A stretch of 64,000 nucleotides of DNA from positions 1 to 64,000 of the forward strand of contig WFMF01000269.1 of NCBI GenBank assembly GCA_011033025.1. The letters are read 5' to 3'. Shown piece by piece: positions 21,940 to 32,566 of the stretch; position 1 is the stretch's first letter, and every line of letters begins with the position of its first letter. Under the pieces are notes generated by a model. The model was given only the letters and a program-made list of their open reading frames with translations. It was not told where the DNA came from and ran no database searches. This DNA comes from Beroe forskalii. Lineage: Eukaryota > Ctenophora > Nuda > Beroida > Beroidae. The translations under genes were made by a program, and so were the position numbers.

Positions 21940-22500
21940 AGCAAGACAACTTGATTACCAATAAAACGAATCGAAATAATGGCGAGATTTGCAGCACTCG
22001 GCCTTATATATGATGGCTGACACCACTCCGTCACCTATGACGAACAGCGACGTATGCACATTCCACATACCAACTCAATGACGTTGACACCACTCGTAAC
22101 CTAATCAAGCATGACGAAAGTTACGTGCACATACCAAGTCTGTGACGTTGACACCACTCACTTTTCAATCACTTTCCGCACTTCTACAGTTCTTTCTCCA
22201 ATCTCCCGCGACTATCCTATCACTACGTACGGCGCCATCCATAAAGGACGTCCACAAATATTCGGCCATTCTAGACCCCTCCCCCTTGTCCGCATTTCCC
22301 CAATTAAAATCTTTTCAGTCATTAATTTTGGGCACGAAATTTTACAGTTTTCTTAGTCCGCATTTGGCGTAACATCCCAACCCCCTCATTGCGTACTTAT
22401 TTTAATGGAATGCCCCTGCTCACATTCCTATCACACTTCTTTCACTTACTGTACTTTGGGACGGCGGCGCGCACGCTCGCGCGCTAATTATATAATTCAG
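21940..22500. repeat. Segmental duplication, left copy
   Basis: From AGCAAGACAACTTGA onward this unique-looking sequence matches 23868-24200 closely: ATGGCGAGA, TATATATGATGGCTGACACC, GACGAACAGCGACGTATGCA and GACGTTGACACCACTC occur in the same order in both. Together with the adjoining 17-bp arrays, the similarity spans about 0.8-1.1 kb per copy, at an offset of roughly 1.9-2.1 kb. It has no coding frame of note and contains a secondary insertion at about 22215-22420. Confidence 0.85.
22215..22420. mobile_element. MITE-like insertion in one copy of the duplication
   Basis: The right-hand copy of the duplication (about 24130-24150) lacks about 200 bp that are present here, so this is an insertion with a natural empty site in the same window. 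Its ends are imperfect inverted repeats: GGCGCCATCCATAAAGGACG on the left, and on the right the complement of GGGGCATTCCATTAAAATAA. Similar CCATCCATAAA-type ends are common in animal MITEs. Confidence 0.6.
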
Positions 22501-23164
22501 CGCGTCATTGCGCGCGGAAAACTACATAAAATCTGTACGACCGCGTACGCAATGTTAGCAAGAAAATGGACAGAGCAGTAGATGTTCTAGCCCAAAATTG
22601 TCATGATTCTACATGTGGATTTACCTATTGATCCTCGACATAGCATGCCGCGCGTGCCGTAGGAAACGCAAAAAAGCTCCAACTATTTTCCAAGAATATC
22701 TGCGAATGAGATCATGATACGGGTAAGGTTTCATCCAATCAAGCAGGCGACTCGGCGTGATCTATTACCCACTTCACTCAGTGATAATTACGTCCTAAAA
22801 CTTAGGATGTGATATCAAGCAGACATAATGTAAGCCACAAGGAGACGAAGTGGATACTTTAATTCACGGATTACTGGGAAATCCATGACAAAAATGAAGA
22901 GGAACCGCCATGTAGATCATGACGATTCCATGACAATTCTGCTAGAACATCTACTCGGACAGAGTGGCAAATTAGTGTGACAGTGTGGCAAAAGAGTTTG
23001 GCTGTCAAATTTCACACTGCTTCTAACCTTTTGAGAACACATGCCTTAATTGGCATCTCTTCGTGCTTGTGGTTTATCAGATATCATTATTGTACATATA
23101 TATAAATTATTGTTTCAAAGCCCTTATTGGTACCCCACCGTGGGTTTTCAACTTTTCAACGACA
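22501..23164. other. Non-coding interval inside minisatellite block
   Basis: Starts with a GCGC-rich patch (22458-22515), then AT-rich DNA with no coding frame. Confidence 0.5.
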
Positions 23165-23405
23165 AAGTGATTACCAGCCACTCCTACTACAACTCCCACT
23201 ACGCCTTCCTTGTTGATTTATGACCAGCCACTCCTACCACGCCTTCCTTGACGAGTGTTGACTAGCCCATGCTACCACGCCTTTCTTGACGAGCGATGAC
23301 CAGCCACTCCTACCACGCTTTCCTTGACGAGTGATGACCAGCCAGTCCTACCACGCTTTTCTTGACGAGCGATGACCAGCACCTCCTACTCCAACCATGC
23401 CTCCC
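23165..23405. repeat. About 38-bp minisatellite
   Basis: Five to six degenerate copies of a unit of about 38 bp containing GACCAGCCACTCCTACCACG and CTTTCCTTGACGAGTGAT. Partial copies recur at 24200-24275, beyond the second duplicated segment, so this array belongs to the same duplicated complex. Confidence 0.82.
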
Positions 23406-23865
23406 TTTCAACGGTACCTTATTAACATCGGTACCACGTTAACAACTATACCTTATTAACAGCGGTACCTTATTAACAACGGTAACTTATTAACAACGGT
23501 ACCTTATCAACAGCGGTACCTTATTCGGTACGGTACCCTATTAACAACGGTATCTTATTAACAACGGTACCACGTTGAAAACGGTACCTTATTAACAACG
23601 GTACCACGTTAACAACGGTACCTTATTAACAACGGTACCTTATTAACAACGGTACCTTATTAACAACGGTACCTTATTAACAACGGTACCTTATTAACAA
23701 CGGTACCACGTTAACAACGGCACCTTATTAACAACGGTACCTTATTAACAACGGTACCACGTTAACAACGGTACCTTATTGACAACGGTACCTTATTAAC
23801 AACGGTACCGTATTAACAACGGTACCTTTTTAACAACGTTACCTAATTGACAATGGTACCATTAA
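23405..23865. repeat. 17-bp minisatellite, second block
   Basis: About 27 copies of the unit seen at 21330-21920. A variant GGTACCACGTTAACAAC occurs at intervals in this block only, so the two blocks have diverged since they separated. Confidence 0.92.
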
Positions 23866-23867
23866 GC

Positions 23868-24205
23868 AAGACAACTTGAACAAACGAATCGAAATAATGG
23901 CGAGAAGGGCAGTACACGTCATTATATATGATGGCTGACACCACTCCGTCATCTATGACGAACAGCGACGTATGCACATTCCACAATCCACATACCATCT
24001 CAATGACGTTGACACCACTCGTAACCTAATCAAGCATACCGATAAACGTTACGTGCACATACCAAGCATGTGACGTTGACACCACTCACTTTTCAATCCC
24101 TTTCCGCACTCAAACAATTCTTCCTCCAATCATTCGCCACTACCGAGTGCTCACATTGCAATCACATTTAATTCACTTAATTTGGCACGGCGGCGCGCAC
24201 GAGTG
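23868..24205. repeat. Segmental duplication, right copy
   Basis: Counterpart of 21940-22500, sharing the ordered blocks listed there, but without the roughly 200-bp insertion. It ends at the same GGCACGGCGGCGCGCACG-type patch, after which the 38-bp repeat unit resumes. Confidence 0.85.
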
Positions 24206-24275
24206 ATGACCAGCCCCTCCTACTTCTGGCACATCATCCTTGACGAGTGAATGAGTGCTGACCAGCCACAAAACG

Positions 24276-24954
24276 TTACTGAATACCAACACTCGAACAC
24301 GGATTTAACTTCGCTTGGATTCGCTTGTTACATTTTGTAACAATTTTTTCCACTTTAACTCGAAGCACAAAAGGAATATTACAGCCTTAACTTGTGTTGG
24401 ACAAACATATAAAAAATATCACATTGCAACTTTGAGTTTGCGTGAGTACAGACTGCAGACTACATGTTAACTGTTCAGATGATAATACATTCCAATCTGA
24501 CGAAAACAAAATTAATTGCAACAAATTTTAGATTGTATGTGTGATGTTTTATATGAGCTTGGCTAAAATATAGGCTGATCATCGTCCATGCTAGTTGGTG
24601 AGCGACAATATAAAACAAAATTTTTAATCTTAGAACGGCTTGTATTTGATTCAAAGCCAAATCTGGACTCCTGAGTCCAAAAGTCCTTCGGACAAAGCTT
24701 TACAAGAATTCTACATTTGCCATTCTTGCCTTCGAGTCTAACTCTTATAGCAGCCCTTAACCCTGATCTTAAATCAAAACTGAAACCTTTGTGAAAACTC
24801 AAGTTTGAACACACTATTCAATGCATCCATCATCCTGCCATTTTTTACCTTAACAACACACTTCTGGTTAATAACAAATATTGCGAGTTAGAAACCTACG
24901 CTTCATCCAACTTTCCACACATGACGAAACCGGGTTTTGCCTCAACACACCTGA
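24276..24954. other. Non-coding interval
   Basis: A minus-strand frame of 83 codons (24563-24814) is open but matches nothing I recognise, and no good splice sites flank it. I treat it as uncertain and do not call a gene. Confidence 0.4.
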
Positions 24955-25045
24955 CTCACTTGAATCACTTGACGAACTTGACTCACTTGACGTACTTGAC
25001 ACATTTGACGAACTTGAAACACATGAAACACTTGACGTACTCGAA
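24955..25045. repeat. 9/18-bp short tandem repeat
   Basis: Repeats of CACTTGACGNACTTGA(C/A). The plus-strand frame through it reads as a run of L-D-E/D-x units, which is a product of the repeat. Confidence 0.75.
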
Positions 25046-25059
25046 ACAGTTACTACGTA

Positions 25060-26830
25060 CCAAGTAAAGTAGGAGGTTTGAGTCAGGTATGATCTGAAGT
25101 AGACGTAGATCGACGGTTTGAGTCAGGTATAGCTGTGACAACTGTGACACCTTACTACTTACCAAGTAAAGTAGAGGTTGATCTGACGGTTTGAGTCAGG
25201 TATAACTGTGACAACTTACTACGTACCAAGTAAAGTAGATGTAGATCTGACGGTTTGAGTCAGGTATAGCTGTGACAACTTACTACGTACCAAGTAAAGT
25301 AGATGTAGATCTGACGGTTTGAGTCAGGTATAGCTGTGACAACTTACTACGTACCAAGTAAAGTGGAGGTAGATCTGACGGTTTGAGTCAGGTATAACTG
25401 TGACAACTTACTACGTACCAAGTAAAGTAGAAGTAGATCTGACGGTTTGAGTCAGGTATAACTGTGACAACTTACTACGTACCAAGTAAAGTAGATGTAG
25501 ATCTGACGGTTTGAGTCAGGTATAACTGTGACAACTTACTACGTACCAAGTAAAGTAGAGGTAGATCTGACGGTTTGAGTCAGGTATAACTGTGACAACT
25601 TACTACGTACCAAGTAAAGTAGATGTAGATCTGACGGTTTGAGTCAGGTACGGTATGACAACTTACTACGTACCAAGTAAAGTAGACGTAGATCTGACGG
25701 TTTGAGTCAGGTATAGCTGTGACAACTTACTACGTACCAAGTAAAGTAGACGTAGATCTGACGGTTTGAGTCAGGTATAACTGTGACAACTTACTACGTA
25801 CCAAAGTAGATGTAGATCTGACGGTTTGAGTCAGGTATAGCTGTGACAGCTTGAAGTAAAGTAGAGTTAGATCTGACGGTTTGAGTCAACTTACTACGTA
25901 CCAAGTAAAGTAGATGTTGATCTGACGGTTTGAGTCAGGTATAACTGTGACAACTTACTACTTACCAAGTAAAGTAGAGGTAGACCTGACGGTTTGAGTC
26001 AGGTATAACTGTGACAACTTATTACGTACCAAGTAAAGTAGACGTAGACCTGACGGTTTGAGTCAGGTATAACTGTGACAACTTACTACTTACCAAGTAA
26101 AGTAGAGGTAGATCTGACGGTTTGAGCGGTTTACCAAGTAAAAGTAGAACTGTATACTGTGAGGTATAAAGTAAAGACCAGGATTTTTCGGGAGGGTATA
26201 CTGTGACTCGAGCCGCGAGTAGAGGTAAACATCTGACGGTTTGAGTCAGGGGCGCACTGTGACAACTTATTACGTACCAAGTAAAGGCGAAAGACCTGAC
26301 GGTTTGAGTCAGGTATAATTTTGACAACAAGAAATGTACCAAGTAAAGGACGATATTTGTTGAAACTAGACATCGAAATAGTATACAATCAAATGGAAAG
26401 GAGCTACAGTCAGAATAAGATCAAACTATTTAACCAAGCCAAAGTATATGATTATGATTATGACGGTTTTTATTCTAACTAGTCGAAGGTATTTTCTTCT
26501 GTGACAACTTACTACGTACCAAGTAAAGTGGATGTAGATCTGACGGTTTGAGTCAGGTATAGCTGTGACAACTTACTACTTACCAAGTAAAGTAGAGGTT
26601 GATCTGACGGTTTGAGTCAGGTATAACTGTGACAACTTACTACGTACCAAGTAAAGTAGAGGTTGATCTGACGGTTTGAGTCAGGTATAACTTTGAAAAC
26701 TTACTACGTACCAAGTAAAGTAGAGGTAGATCTGACGGTTTGAGTCAGGTATAACTGTGACAACTTACCTCGTCACAAGTAAAGTAGAGGTAGATCTGAC
26801 GGTTTGAGTCAGGTATAACTGTGACACGCC
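25060..26830. repeat. 64-bp minisatellite, about 25 copies
   Basis: The unit contains ACGTACCAAGTAAAGTAGA, GATCTGACGGTTTGAGTCAG and GTATAACTGTGACAACTTACT. The period is exactly 64 bp over most of the array (for example GACGGTTTGAGTC at 25185 and 25249). It degenerates and is interrupted at 26125-26500 by about 0.4 kb of partly foreign sequence, then resumes. There are no unique spacers, so it is not a CRISPR-type array. Confidence 0.94.
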
Positions 26831-27839
26831 CTTGTACACCGTTCCTCGGCCCAGCACCTGTATAGCCCTGTACATTGTCCCTCACTTCCCTAGAACAGAT
26901 GGGGCATTTAGGTTTAGTGATTGAATATAGCGAGAGAAAGTTTCAACTTTTTAAGTTCGAAGTTGGAATTAATCAATTAATCAATAACGGATAACTTGAA
27001 TGCATACAAAATATATTACAGATTAAGATCAACCGACACCTAATATTTCAGTATATTATCATGACTATGGTTAGCCAAATAGCCACGCCAGTATAAAGGT
27101 ATAAGCAAAGATAGAAAGTAATGGGAAGTATTACTACAGAGTATGAACGCGAATGAAAGGTTCTTACGAAATAAGGTTGAGGAAATAAATAGTAATTAAC
27201 TCAAATTTTACATCATCACGCAAAACATTATATAAATACGAATGAAATTATTATAAAAACAGAGAAACCGTAGCACCTCTAAGGATTATTTCTAAGTCTT
27301 CAAACAGAATGCTCCTAATTATTATTGAATTGATGGAAACATCAATGACAGAATTATCAGATCTAAAAGTTCAAAACATTCTTTTCATCTTCAGCGAGAA
27401 GTACAAATGAAGAAATGACACAGTAAAGTGTAAGTTGATAAATTGTTATCGCTTTGGAATTGCATTATATCAATCTAGATAATATTCGACCAGCATTGAT
27501 ATTGTGATTAGATCACCATTTACCATAAAAGTAGGCGAATTTGGATAAAAGATCGTGATATGAAAACGAACAGGTCCAGCTATTCATGATCATAGAGTCA
27601 TAGGAATACAAATGAGCAAATGATAATAAGAACCCTAAATATTATCTTAGGGTAGAAAACTTACTTGTGGCTTTCGAAAACATTTGCAGGGTATTGACGC
27701 ATTTACAAATGAAACCAAAAGTTGACCGTGAGATTGCATTCTGCTATTCTGTTTCATGATTTGTAAGAGCATGATAACTCCGCAAGCAATTATCTAATGG
27801 GTAGGATTTCAGGTCGCCGGTATTGATTTAGATCCCACC
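26831..27839. other. Non-coding interval downstream of UBA3
   Basis: AT-rich sequence with no frame of interest. It should contain the UBA3 3' untranslated region on the minus strand, but no polyadenylation signal stands out. Confidence 0.5.
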
Positions 27840-30621
27840 TCACTGCTCTAGCTCCTTACTTGACAGCGATATCCTGAAGTGAACAGGTACCTTCAGTCCT
27901 GGGTCAGTTACCACTATCTCCTGACAATCCACTATCTCAAGTTCTGAGAATGTTTTCTCTAAGTTAGGCCTCAGAGCTTGCTCCATTTGCGGAATGTTGC
28001 TCATGTACAAAGTCCGGGAAGTGTTCCCAACCACAGTAGTTAGGGTCGGTGATTTCAAGTTGAAACCCGTCTCCTCGCCCAACTTATCAAGGAAACACTG
28101 CAGTTTGTCAGACGGGGTGAAGCTAACTTCCTGCGTACTCCTCGAGCAAACGAGACAGTTTTCTTTCCGCTCGCTCTGGAAAGCGTAGGTGTAGACACCG
28201 TGGACGTTGTTGAACATCATGTAGTTATCAAGGTACATGTAGGAAGAGGTGGCGATCTTCATGCACTCGGTGACACACGCAGCGGCGATGGTGGCGTTAG
28301 TGGACGCCACCGCAGGGATGATCCGCTTAGTGACACCTTGTGTCAGTCTGTAGGTGACACCTGAGGGAGGGTTACTGTGTTAGTCTGTAGGTGACACCTG
28401 AGGGAAGGCAAATGGGTCAGTCTGTAGGTGACACCTGAGGGAGGATGACTGTGTTAGTCTGTAGTCCAATGTCTTATCTATAGAAGTATAGAGGTAACAC
28501 AGTAACACCTGAGAGAGGGTAACTGTGTCAGTCTGTAGGTGACAACTGAGGGAAGGCGACTGTATCAGTTTGTAATTTCTTGAACTCTGTTAGTCACACC
28601 TAACCGACTGTGTCAGTCAGTAAAGTGTGCGTAAAATTGAGTCAATGACAATTGAAAACAATCAAAAAAGCAAAAAAAAAATTGTTGCTCCATTGTCCAC
28701 GACTTCCCCCTTCCCCAGTTCATTTGACCCAAGTGCCCAAGTGGCCCAGTACCGTATGTATTCAATTACATACTATTAACTATGTATCCGATTAAAGTTG
28801 CAGGTAAATATGTAATTTCTTGAACTATCATCTAATTTTTCTCGGCATTTGCATTAATCATGTACATAAAAGAAGTAAGCACATCGTTTAAATATAATTG
28901 AGCTACCAGTTATCAGAAAAAGCAACCGAAAGCAAACGTCGATGTCACAAATTACCGAGATAGCAATTATGCAACGAATTGCAGCCCGGGAAATTAAAAT
29001 GCTGTTCAATGTATTAACAAAAATTTCGTTACGAAAACGCCATAAAAATGAAAATGAGACGATTGGAGACATTTAATTATGTGTAGCATCTCCTACATAT
29101 AGCTATCTATGTACACAGCGAACATAGCATGCAGGGTCTGGAGCAAGTCACAACACAGTAAGTCAGTTCGTGATTCTGCATTTTAGCTAGGAGAAGCGCT
29201 TCTCTACAGTTTGCAGCTGCTAGGGTATCATATTACATGTCCAGAGTGTAAATTTAGCATCAAATGTTCAGCAGTTAGAAGCGCATAAAATGCTACTGCA
29301 ATATTCAAACATAACATATTCAAACATGTATTTCATAATTGAAACCCAAATTTTATAGAGTAATGGTAGATAGTATTGCAGCACTTCTGTACTGTGGCGT
29401 TAAAAAGTATTCGAAGTAATGTAGCGGTAATATCAAAATTAAAAGTTTTATTCCGGAAAGGAATATCGTCATCGATAAAAACCATGCGAGCATTTGGTTG
29501 GTTAATGGTATTAGAAATAATAACTGTTCTATGTAATATCTGTGACCAGGGGCGACTGGCAACTGTTCGAATGTGGGATGGTATATGAGACTATTCAAGG
29601 GTAAAATTCGATCCGATTGAAGTACCGAGCATAGAATATCATGTTGGTGTATAAACCAGCCGATTCTTGTTACCGTGGAGCAAAAATTTACCTCACAGTT
29701 GTAAACTTTGTACAAGGTGAGGGCGATAAAAGAATCCAAGCACAAGTGTACTGCATTAATTCAAATATTATCAATGCTTAATTTATCTTATTAGTCCATC
29801 AGCAATCTTTAGTTCAATGTAAACTAAAATAACTTACCAGGTATGTTGTAAGTCTTTGCCCTCTCTACTGCACTCTTATAAAGCCATGTAATGTGGTGCG
29901 GATTATCCCCATCCACCTCTACACCTTCCCCAAAGGGCTGTTCCTTGGGCCACAACACGATCTTGGCATACTCGACACAGTGCTCTGGCAGTCTGGGAGT
30001 GTTGGCAATGGTGCAGAGAGGGTAGTTCTGTTGGGGAGGGTACAAGTCCATGTTGCACTCAATGCACGCTGTTGTGGTGGGTATGATCACCCGGCAGTGG
30101 CCTTTGAATGCTTCTGTTCCCCCATCCAGCAAGGGAATAATACTCTCGTGCTGCAGAGCTATGTTTAGAATCGTAGAGTTCATCCACCTACGGGCAGCAA
30201 CTGAGTCAAGACCACAGATCACCAAGTTGAACTGCAGGTAAAACTCGTCATCAAAATCCTGGATTTTCTTGAAGTGAGCCACATACTGAAGTCCTGGAAC
30301 TCGGTTCATAACTGACCGGACAGCTGCTTCTGCCTTTGGTTTTCCAATGTCATCTGGTGTGAAGAGGAACTGCCTGTTAAGGTTGGATAAGTCAATGGTA
30401 TCCATGTCAATAACATGGACAACCTTGAACCCTGACATCGCCAGACACTTGATGATCTCACAGCCCAAACCACCAGCACCCACCACCAGGATCTTGCACT
30501 GCTCCTGGAGCATGGGAATCATGTCTGGGTTGGGAGTGAAGTCTGGATCTGGGTTGCTACCTTGCCGAGTGAGAAGACGTGACAGATGTATGTCATAGTT
30601 TATTGGAATACTGCAATTCAT
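27840..30621 (-). CDS. NEDD8-activating enzyme E1 catalytic subunit (UBA3), two exons seen
   Basis: With NAE1/APPBP1, UBA3 adenylates NEDD8, holds it as a thioester and passes it to UBE2M for cullin modification. Exon 30621-29838 and exon 28360-27840 join across a 1477-bp GT-AG intron (donor GTAAGT) to give PG-VTYRLTQG, as in vertebrate UBA3, for 434 residues in all (human about 463). Adenylation domain: GAGGLGCE (48-55), MDTIDLSNLNRQF (73-85), GLDS-ARRW (137-146). Zinc Cys pairs: CIEC (186-189) and ENCLVC in the second exon. The catalytic Cys is C203 in PLCTIANTPRLPEHCVEY. A C-terminal ubiquitin-fold, E2-binding domain follows. The start is unsure. ATG at 30621 gives M-N-C-S-I-P without splicing, but ATTGCAG just inside it is also a good acceptor (exon from 30610), so a first coding exon may lie further right. 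Frame also remains open up to an ATG at 30798, which would add a hydrophobic stretch foreign to UBA3 and is unlikely. Confidence 0.93.
28335..28625. repeat. About 37-40-bp intronic repeat copying the UBA3 acceptor
   Basis: About six to seven copies, some decayed, of a unit that on the minus strand reads CCCTCAG-GTGTCACCTACAGACTGAC. The copy nearest the coding exon is the real splice junction. Others lie upstream in the intron, with intact acceptors at 28397 and 28444 and a near-intact one (TTGTCACC) around 28535-28545. The array therefore arose by expansion of the intron-exon boundary. Confidence 0.85.
28626..29837 (-). other. Remainder of UBA3 intron
   Basis: AT-rich intronic sequence between the acceptor-like array and the donor at 29837. 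Open frames on both strands at 29353-29745 have no recognisable content. I see no nested gene. Confidence 0.6.
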
Positions 30622-30798
30622 AGCCTCAAACATAGTAATACAGTAAGTAGATGAGGGTGATGTGTTAAAAAATACTTCAATTGACTTCAAATTGACAGGC
30701 TTTCCAGTAATATGAATAATCAGTCGTTCTTTCGAAATCAAGAGTTCATGGAAAATTGAAATGATTAAGAATAGCGCAATTGTCCTAAACACAATCAT

Positions 30799-31429
30799 TG
30801 GCAGATTTAAAATAGGACGTTACATTACTGTATAGGTAAAGAATGAGATCTGCATAAATAGCTAGGTCTGATAAAGCAGCCCTTTTTATCTGGCTTCTCA
30901 GTGATTAAGCGTTTCAAATCCAGAATCAACTATATTATGTGCTGACCACACTCATCAGGAAAATAAATTGATTGTTTCGTCAGTCATGGATCACGATAAT
31001 AATATTGAATTATAGAACATAATCATCTGGTTATAATACAAAATTTTTCTCAGACTAAATTGCAAACTGTACGAAAGTATGGAACAATACATATTTCATT
31101 AGTTTATTATCTACAGATGTGCATAGGTAATGAATAATAAATTTACTTGGTTCATAGGTACAAAATAGATTTAATATATTCATCTTCAACGAGATTTCTA
31201 CGTTTCTACATCACAACACCGTGTTCCAACTTATCTCTGTCCGAATTTATGAAACTTGAATTGTATATTTGTATATATTGAATGCCTATTTTCAACTTTT
31301 AAGTAGTACAGTTGAAACAGTTACAAAAAACAGAATAGGTGATAGAATAGGTGACAAATAGGTAGTGAGAACCCATAGCAGTACAAATTTGACAATTTTA
31401 GCATGTTCCCTCTTTAGTCTTTCCCTCTA
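30799..31429. other. Interval between GDPD1-like gene and UBA3
   Basis: Non-coding and AT-rich. The UBA3 promoter and first exon(s), and the 3' untranslated region of the GDPD1-like gene, should lie here or the first exon may lie further right. None can be fixed from sequence alone. Confidence 0.45.
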
Positions 31430-32422
31430 TCATCTTCCCAATGAATTATAAGCTCGGCCAACTGTTGAAGGTTGATGTTGATGTTCTTTACTGTAGAATT
31501 CTACCAATCGACTTGGGAAATCAGACATAATACCATCAATATTGAATTCACTTGCAACAGTAAACATTTCTTCAGAGTTTAAAACGAACAGTAAAACTTT
31601 GATATTTCTTTGATGAAGGTGCCAGAACAGTAGTCTATTCATACTCAAGAAATCTAAAACTTTAAGGCTTATCCTTTGGGTAACTGTCAACATTTCACTG
31701 AACTGTATCAAGCTAATACGTAGAAGTGGAATTGAAAAGAATGATTCTTTTATGGGGACAAATCCAAGTAAGCCCAAATAAAACATCAAATAGATAAATA
31801 TTACCTTTCCTATAGAAAAGAAAAGGGGAATCTTTTTGTTCACAGCATAGCACATACTATTTTTTGATTCATTCATATTTCCCCAAATGGTTTTGCCTAA
31901 CATTTCATGCTTCACAATTAGTTCTGAAACAGCATGAATTAAGGAAGGATCACCCTCTTTAGTATCGATATGAAACACCATTCTACTATGCTTTTCGAAT
32001 AGTTCATCAAGCATGACAAACTTCAAATCATTCTGATTACTGATGCACTTGACTTTGTCAAAGGCTAATGGTAACTGATTCTTATATTCGGGTAAATCTG
32101 AAAATAATGTTTCGGAGATGTTTCCCCGAATTCCAGTTACACGAAATAAATCATTGTCATGTGCAACGACAATGACCCCATCTTTTGTAAGCTGCACATC
32201 AAGTTCAATCATGTCAATTCCAAGTTGTTCACAGTTGTCAAATGCAGGCATTGTATTCTCAATAAACTCTCCTGCTCCACCCCTGTGCCCAGAAGCCCTA
32301 ACTGGTAATGATATGCCACAATGCTTTGTGTGTATAAGAGTGGGAAAAATAAATAGGAGCATGGAACTGAAGACATAGATAGAGATGATTGAAATTACGG
32401 TGATGGTCCATATATCTTCCAT
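31430..32422 (-). CDS. GDPD1-like glycerophosphodiester phosphodiesterase (lysophospholipase D type)
   Basis: A 330-residue membrane-anchored GDPD-family enzyme in a single exon. A hydrophobic N-terminal anchor (about 5-30) precedes the catalytic TIM-barrel start SGHRGGAGEFIENTMPAF (44-61). Catalytic and metal residues are in place: H46-R47, E73 and D75 (in IELDVQLTKDG), H88 (VVAHDNDL), and the FHIDTKE strand (150-156). A second hydrophobic segment near 200-222 followed by FVPIKE-FF, and the closing GIMSDFP, are as in vertebrate GDPD1 and GDPD3. Those enzymes release lysophosphatidic acid or N-acylethanolamines from lysophospholipids at internal membranes. That activity is inferred from family membership. 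Vertebrate genes have many introns, so the intronless form could be a retrocopy or reflect intron loss. The frame is intact. The start ATG at 32422 matches the family's short N-terminus. Confidence 0.93.
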   Translation of the reverse strand: MEDIWTITVISIISIYVFSSMLLFIFPTLIHTKHCGISLPVRASGHRGGAGEFIENTMPAFDNCEQLGIDMIELDVQLTKDGVIVVAHDNDLFRVTGIRGNISETLFSDLPEYKNQLPLAFDKVKCISNQNDLKFVMLDELFEKHSRMVFHIDTKEGDPSLIHAVSELIVKHEMLGKTIWGNMNESKNSMCYAVNKKIPLFFSIGKVIFIYLMFYLGLLGFVPIKESFFSIPLLRISLIQFSEMLTVTQRISLKVLDFLSMNRLLFWHLHQRNIKVLLFVLNSEEMFTVASEFNIDGIMSDFPSRLVEFYSKEHQHQPSTVGRAYNSLGR

Positions 32423-32498
32423 TCATCTAACCTCATTCCAATCGGATACCTATTAACTACCTAGGGTGTGTATGGTGATTTATACTCGATGGATTTGA

Positions 32499-32566
32499 GA
32501 TGTGCCGGTTACGTAATCTTAGTAATATTTGACATTGCTTGGTGACGTCACATGACCGGCACATCT
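32499..32566. promoter_or_regulatory. CRE and E/M-box cluster within an inverted repeat upstream of the GDPD1-like gene
   Basis: About 80-145 bp upstream of the start codon. TTACGTAA (32509-32516) is a PAR-bZIP/C/EBP-type site, TGACGTCA (32543-32550) a full CRE, and it overlaps GTCACATGAC, an M-box-like E-box. The cluster is bordered by AGATGTGCCGGT and its reverse complement (to 32566), so it may be a small MITE that brought the sites in. Binding is inferred from motif identity only. Confidence 0.5.

Noticed and set aside
24563-24814. 83-codon minus-strand frame with a plausible amino acid mix
   Set aside because: No start context, splice sites or known domain. It could be part of an unknown repeat.
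25060-26830. CRISPR-like array
   Set aside because: The 64-bp units are contiguous, without unique spacers, and the context is a eukaryotic genome.
30622-30798. N-terminal extension of UBA3 from the ATG at 30798
   Set aside because: It adds a hydrophobic segment absent from the UBA3 family and crosses a good splice acceptor at 30611-30620. It is more likely intron sequence.
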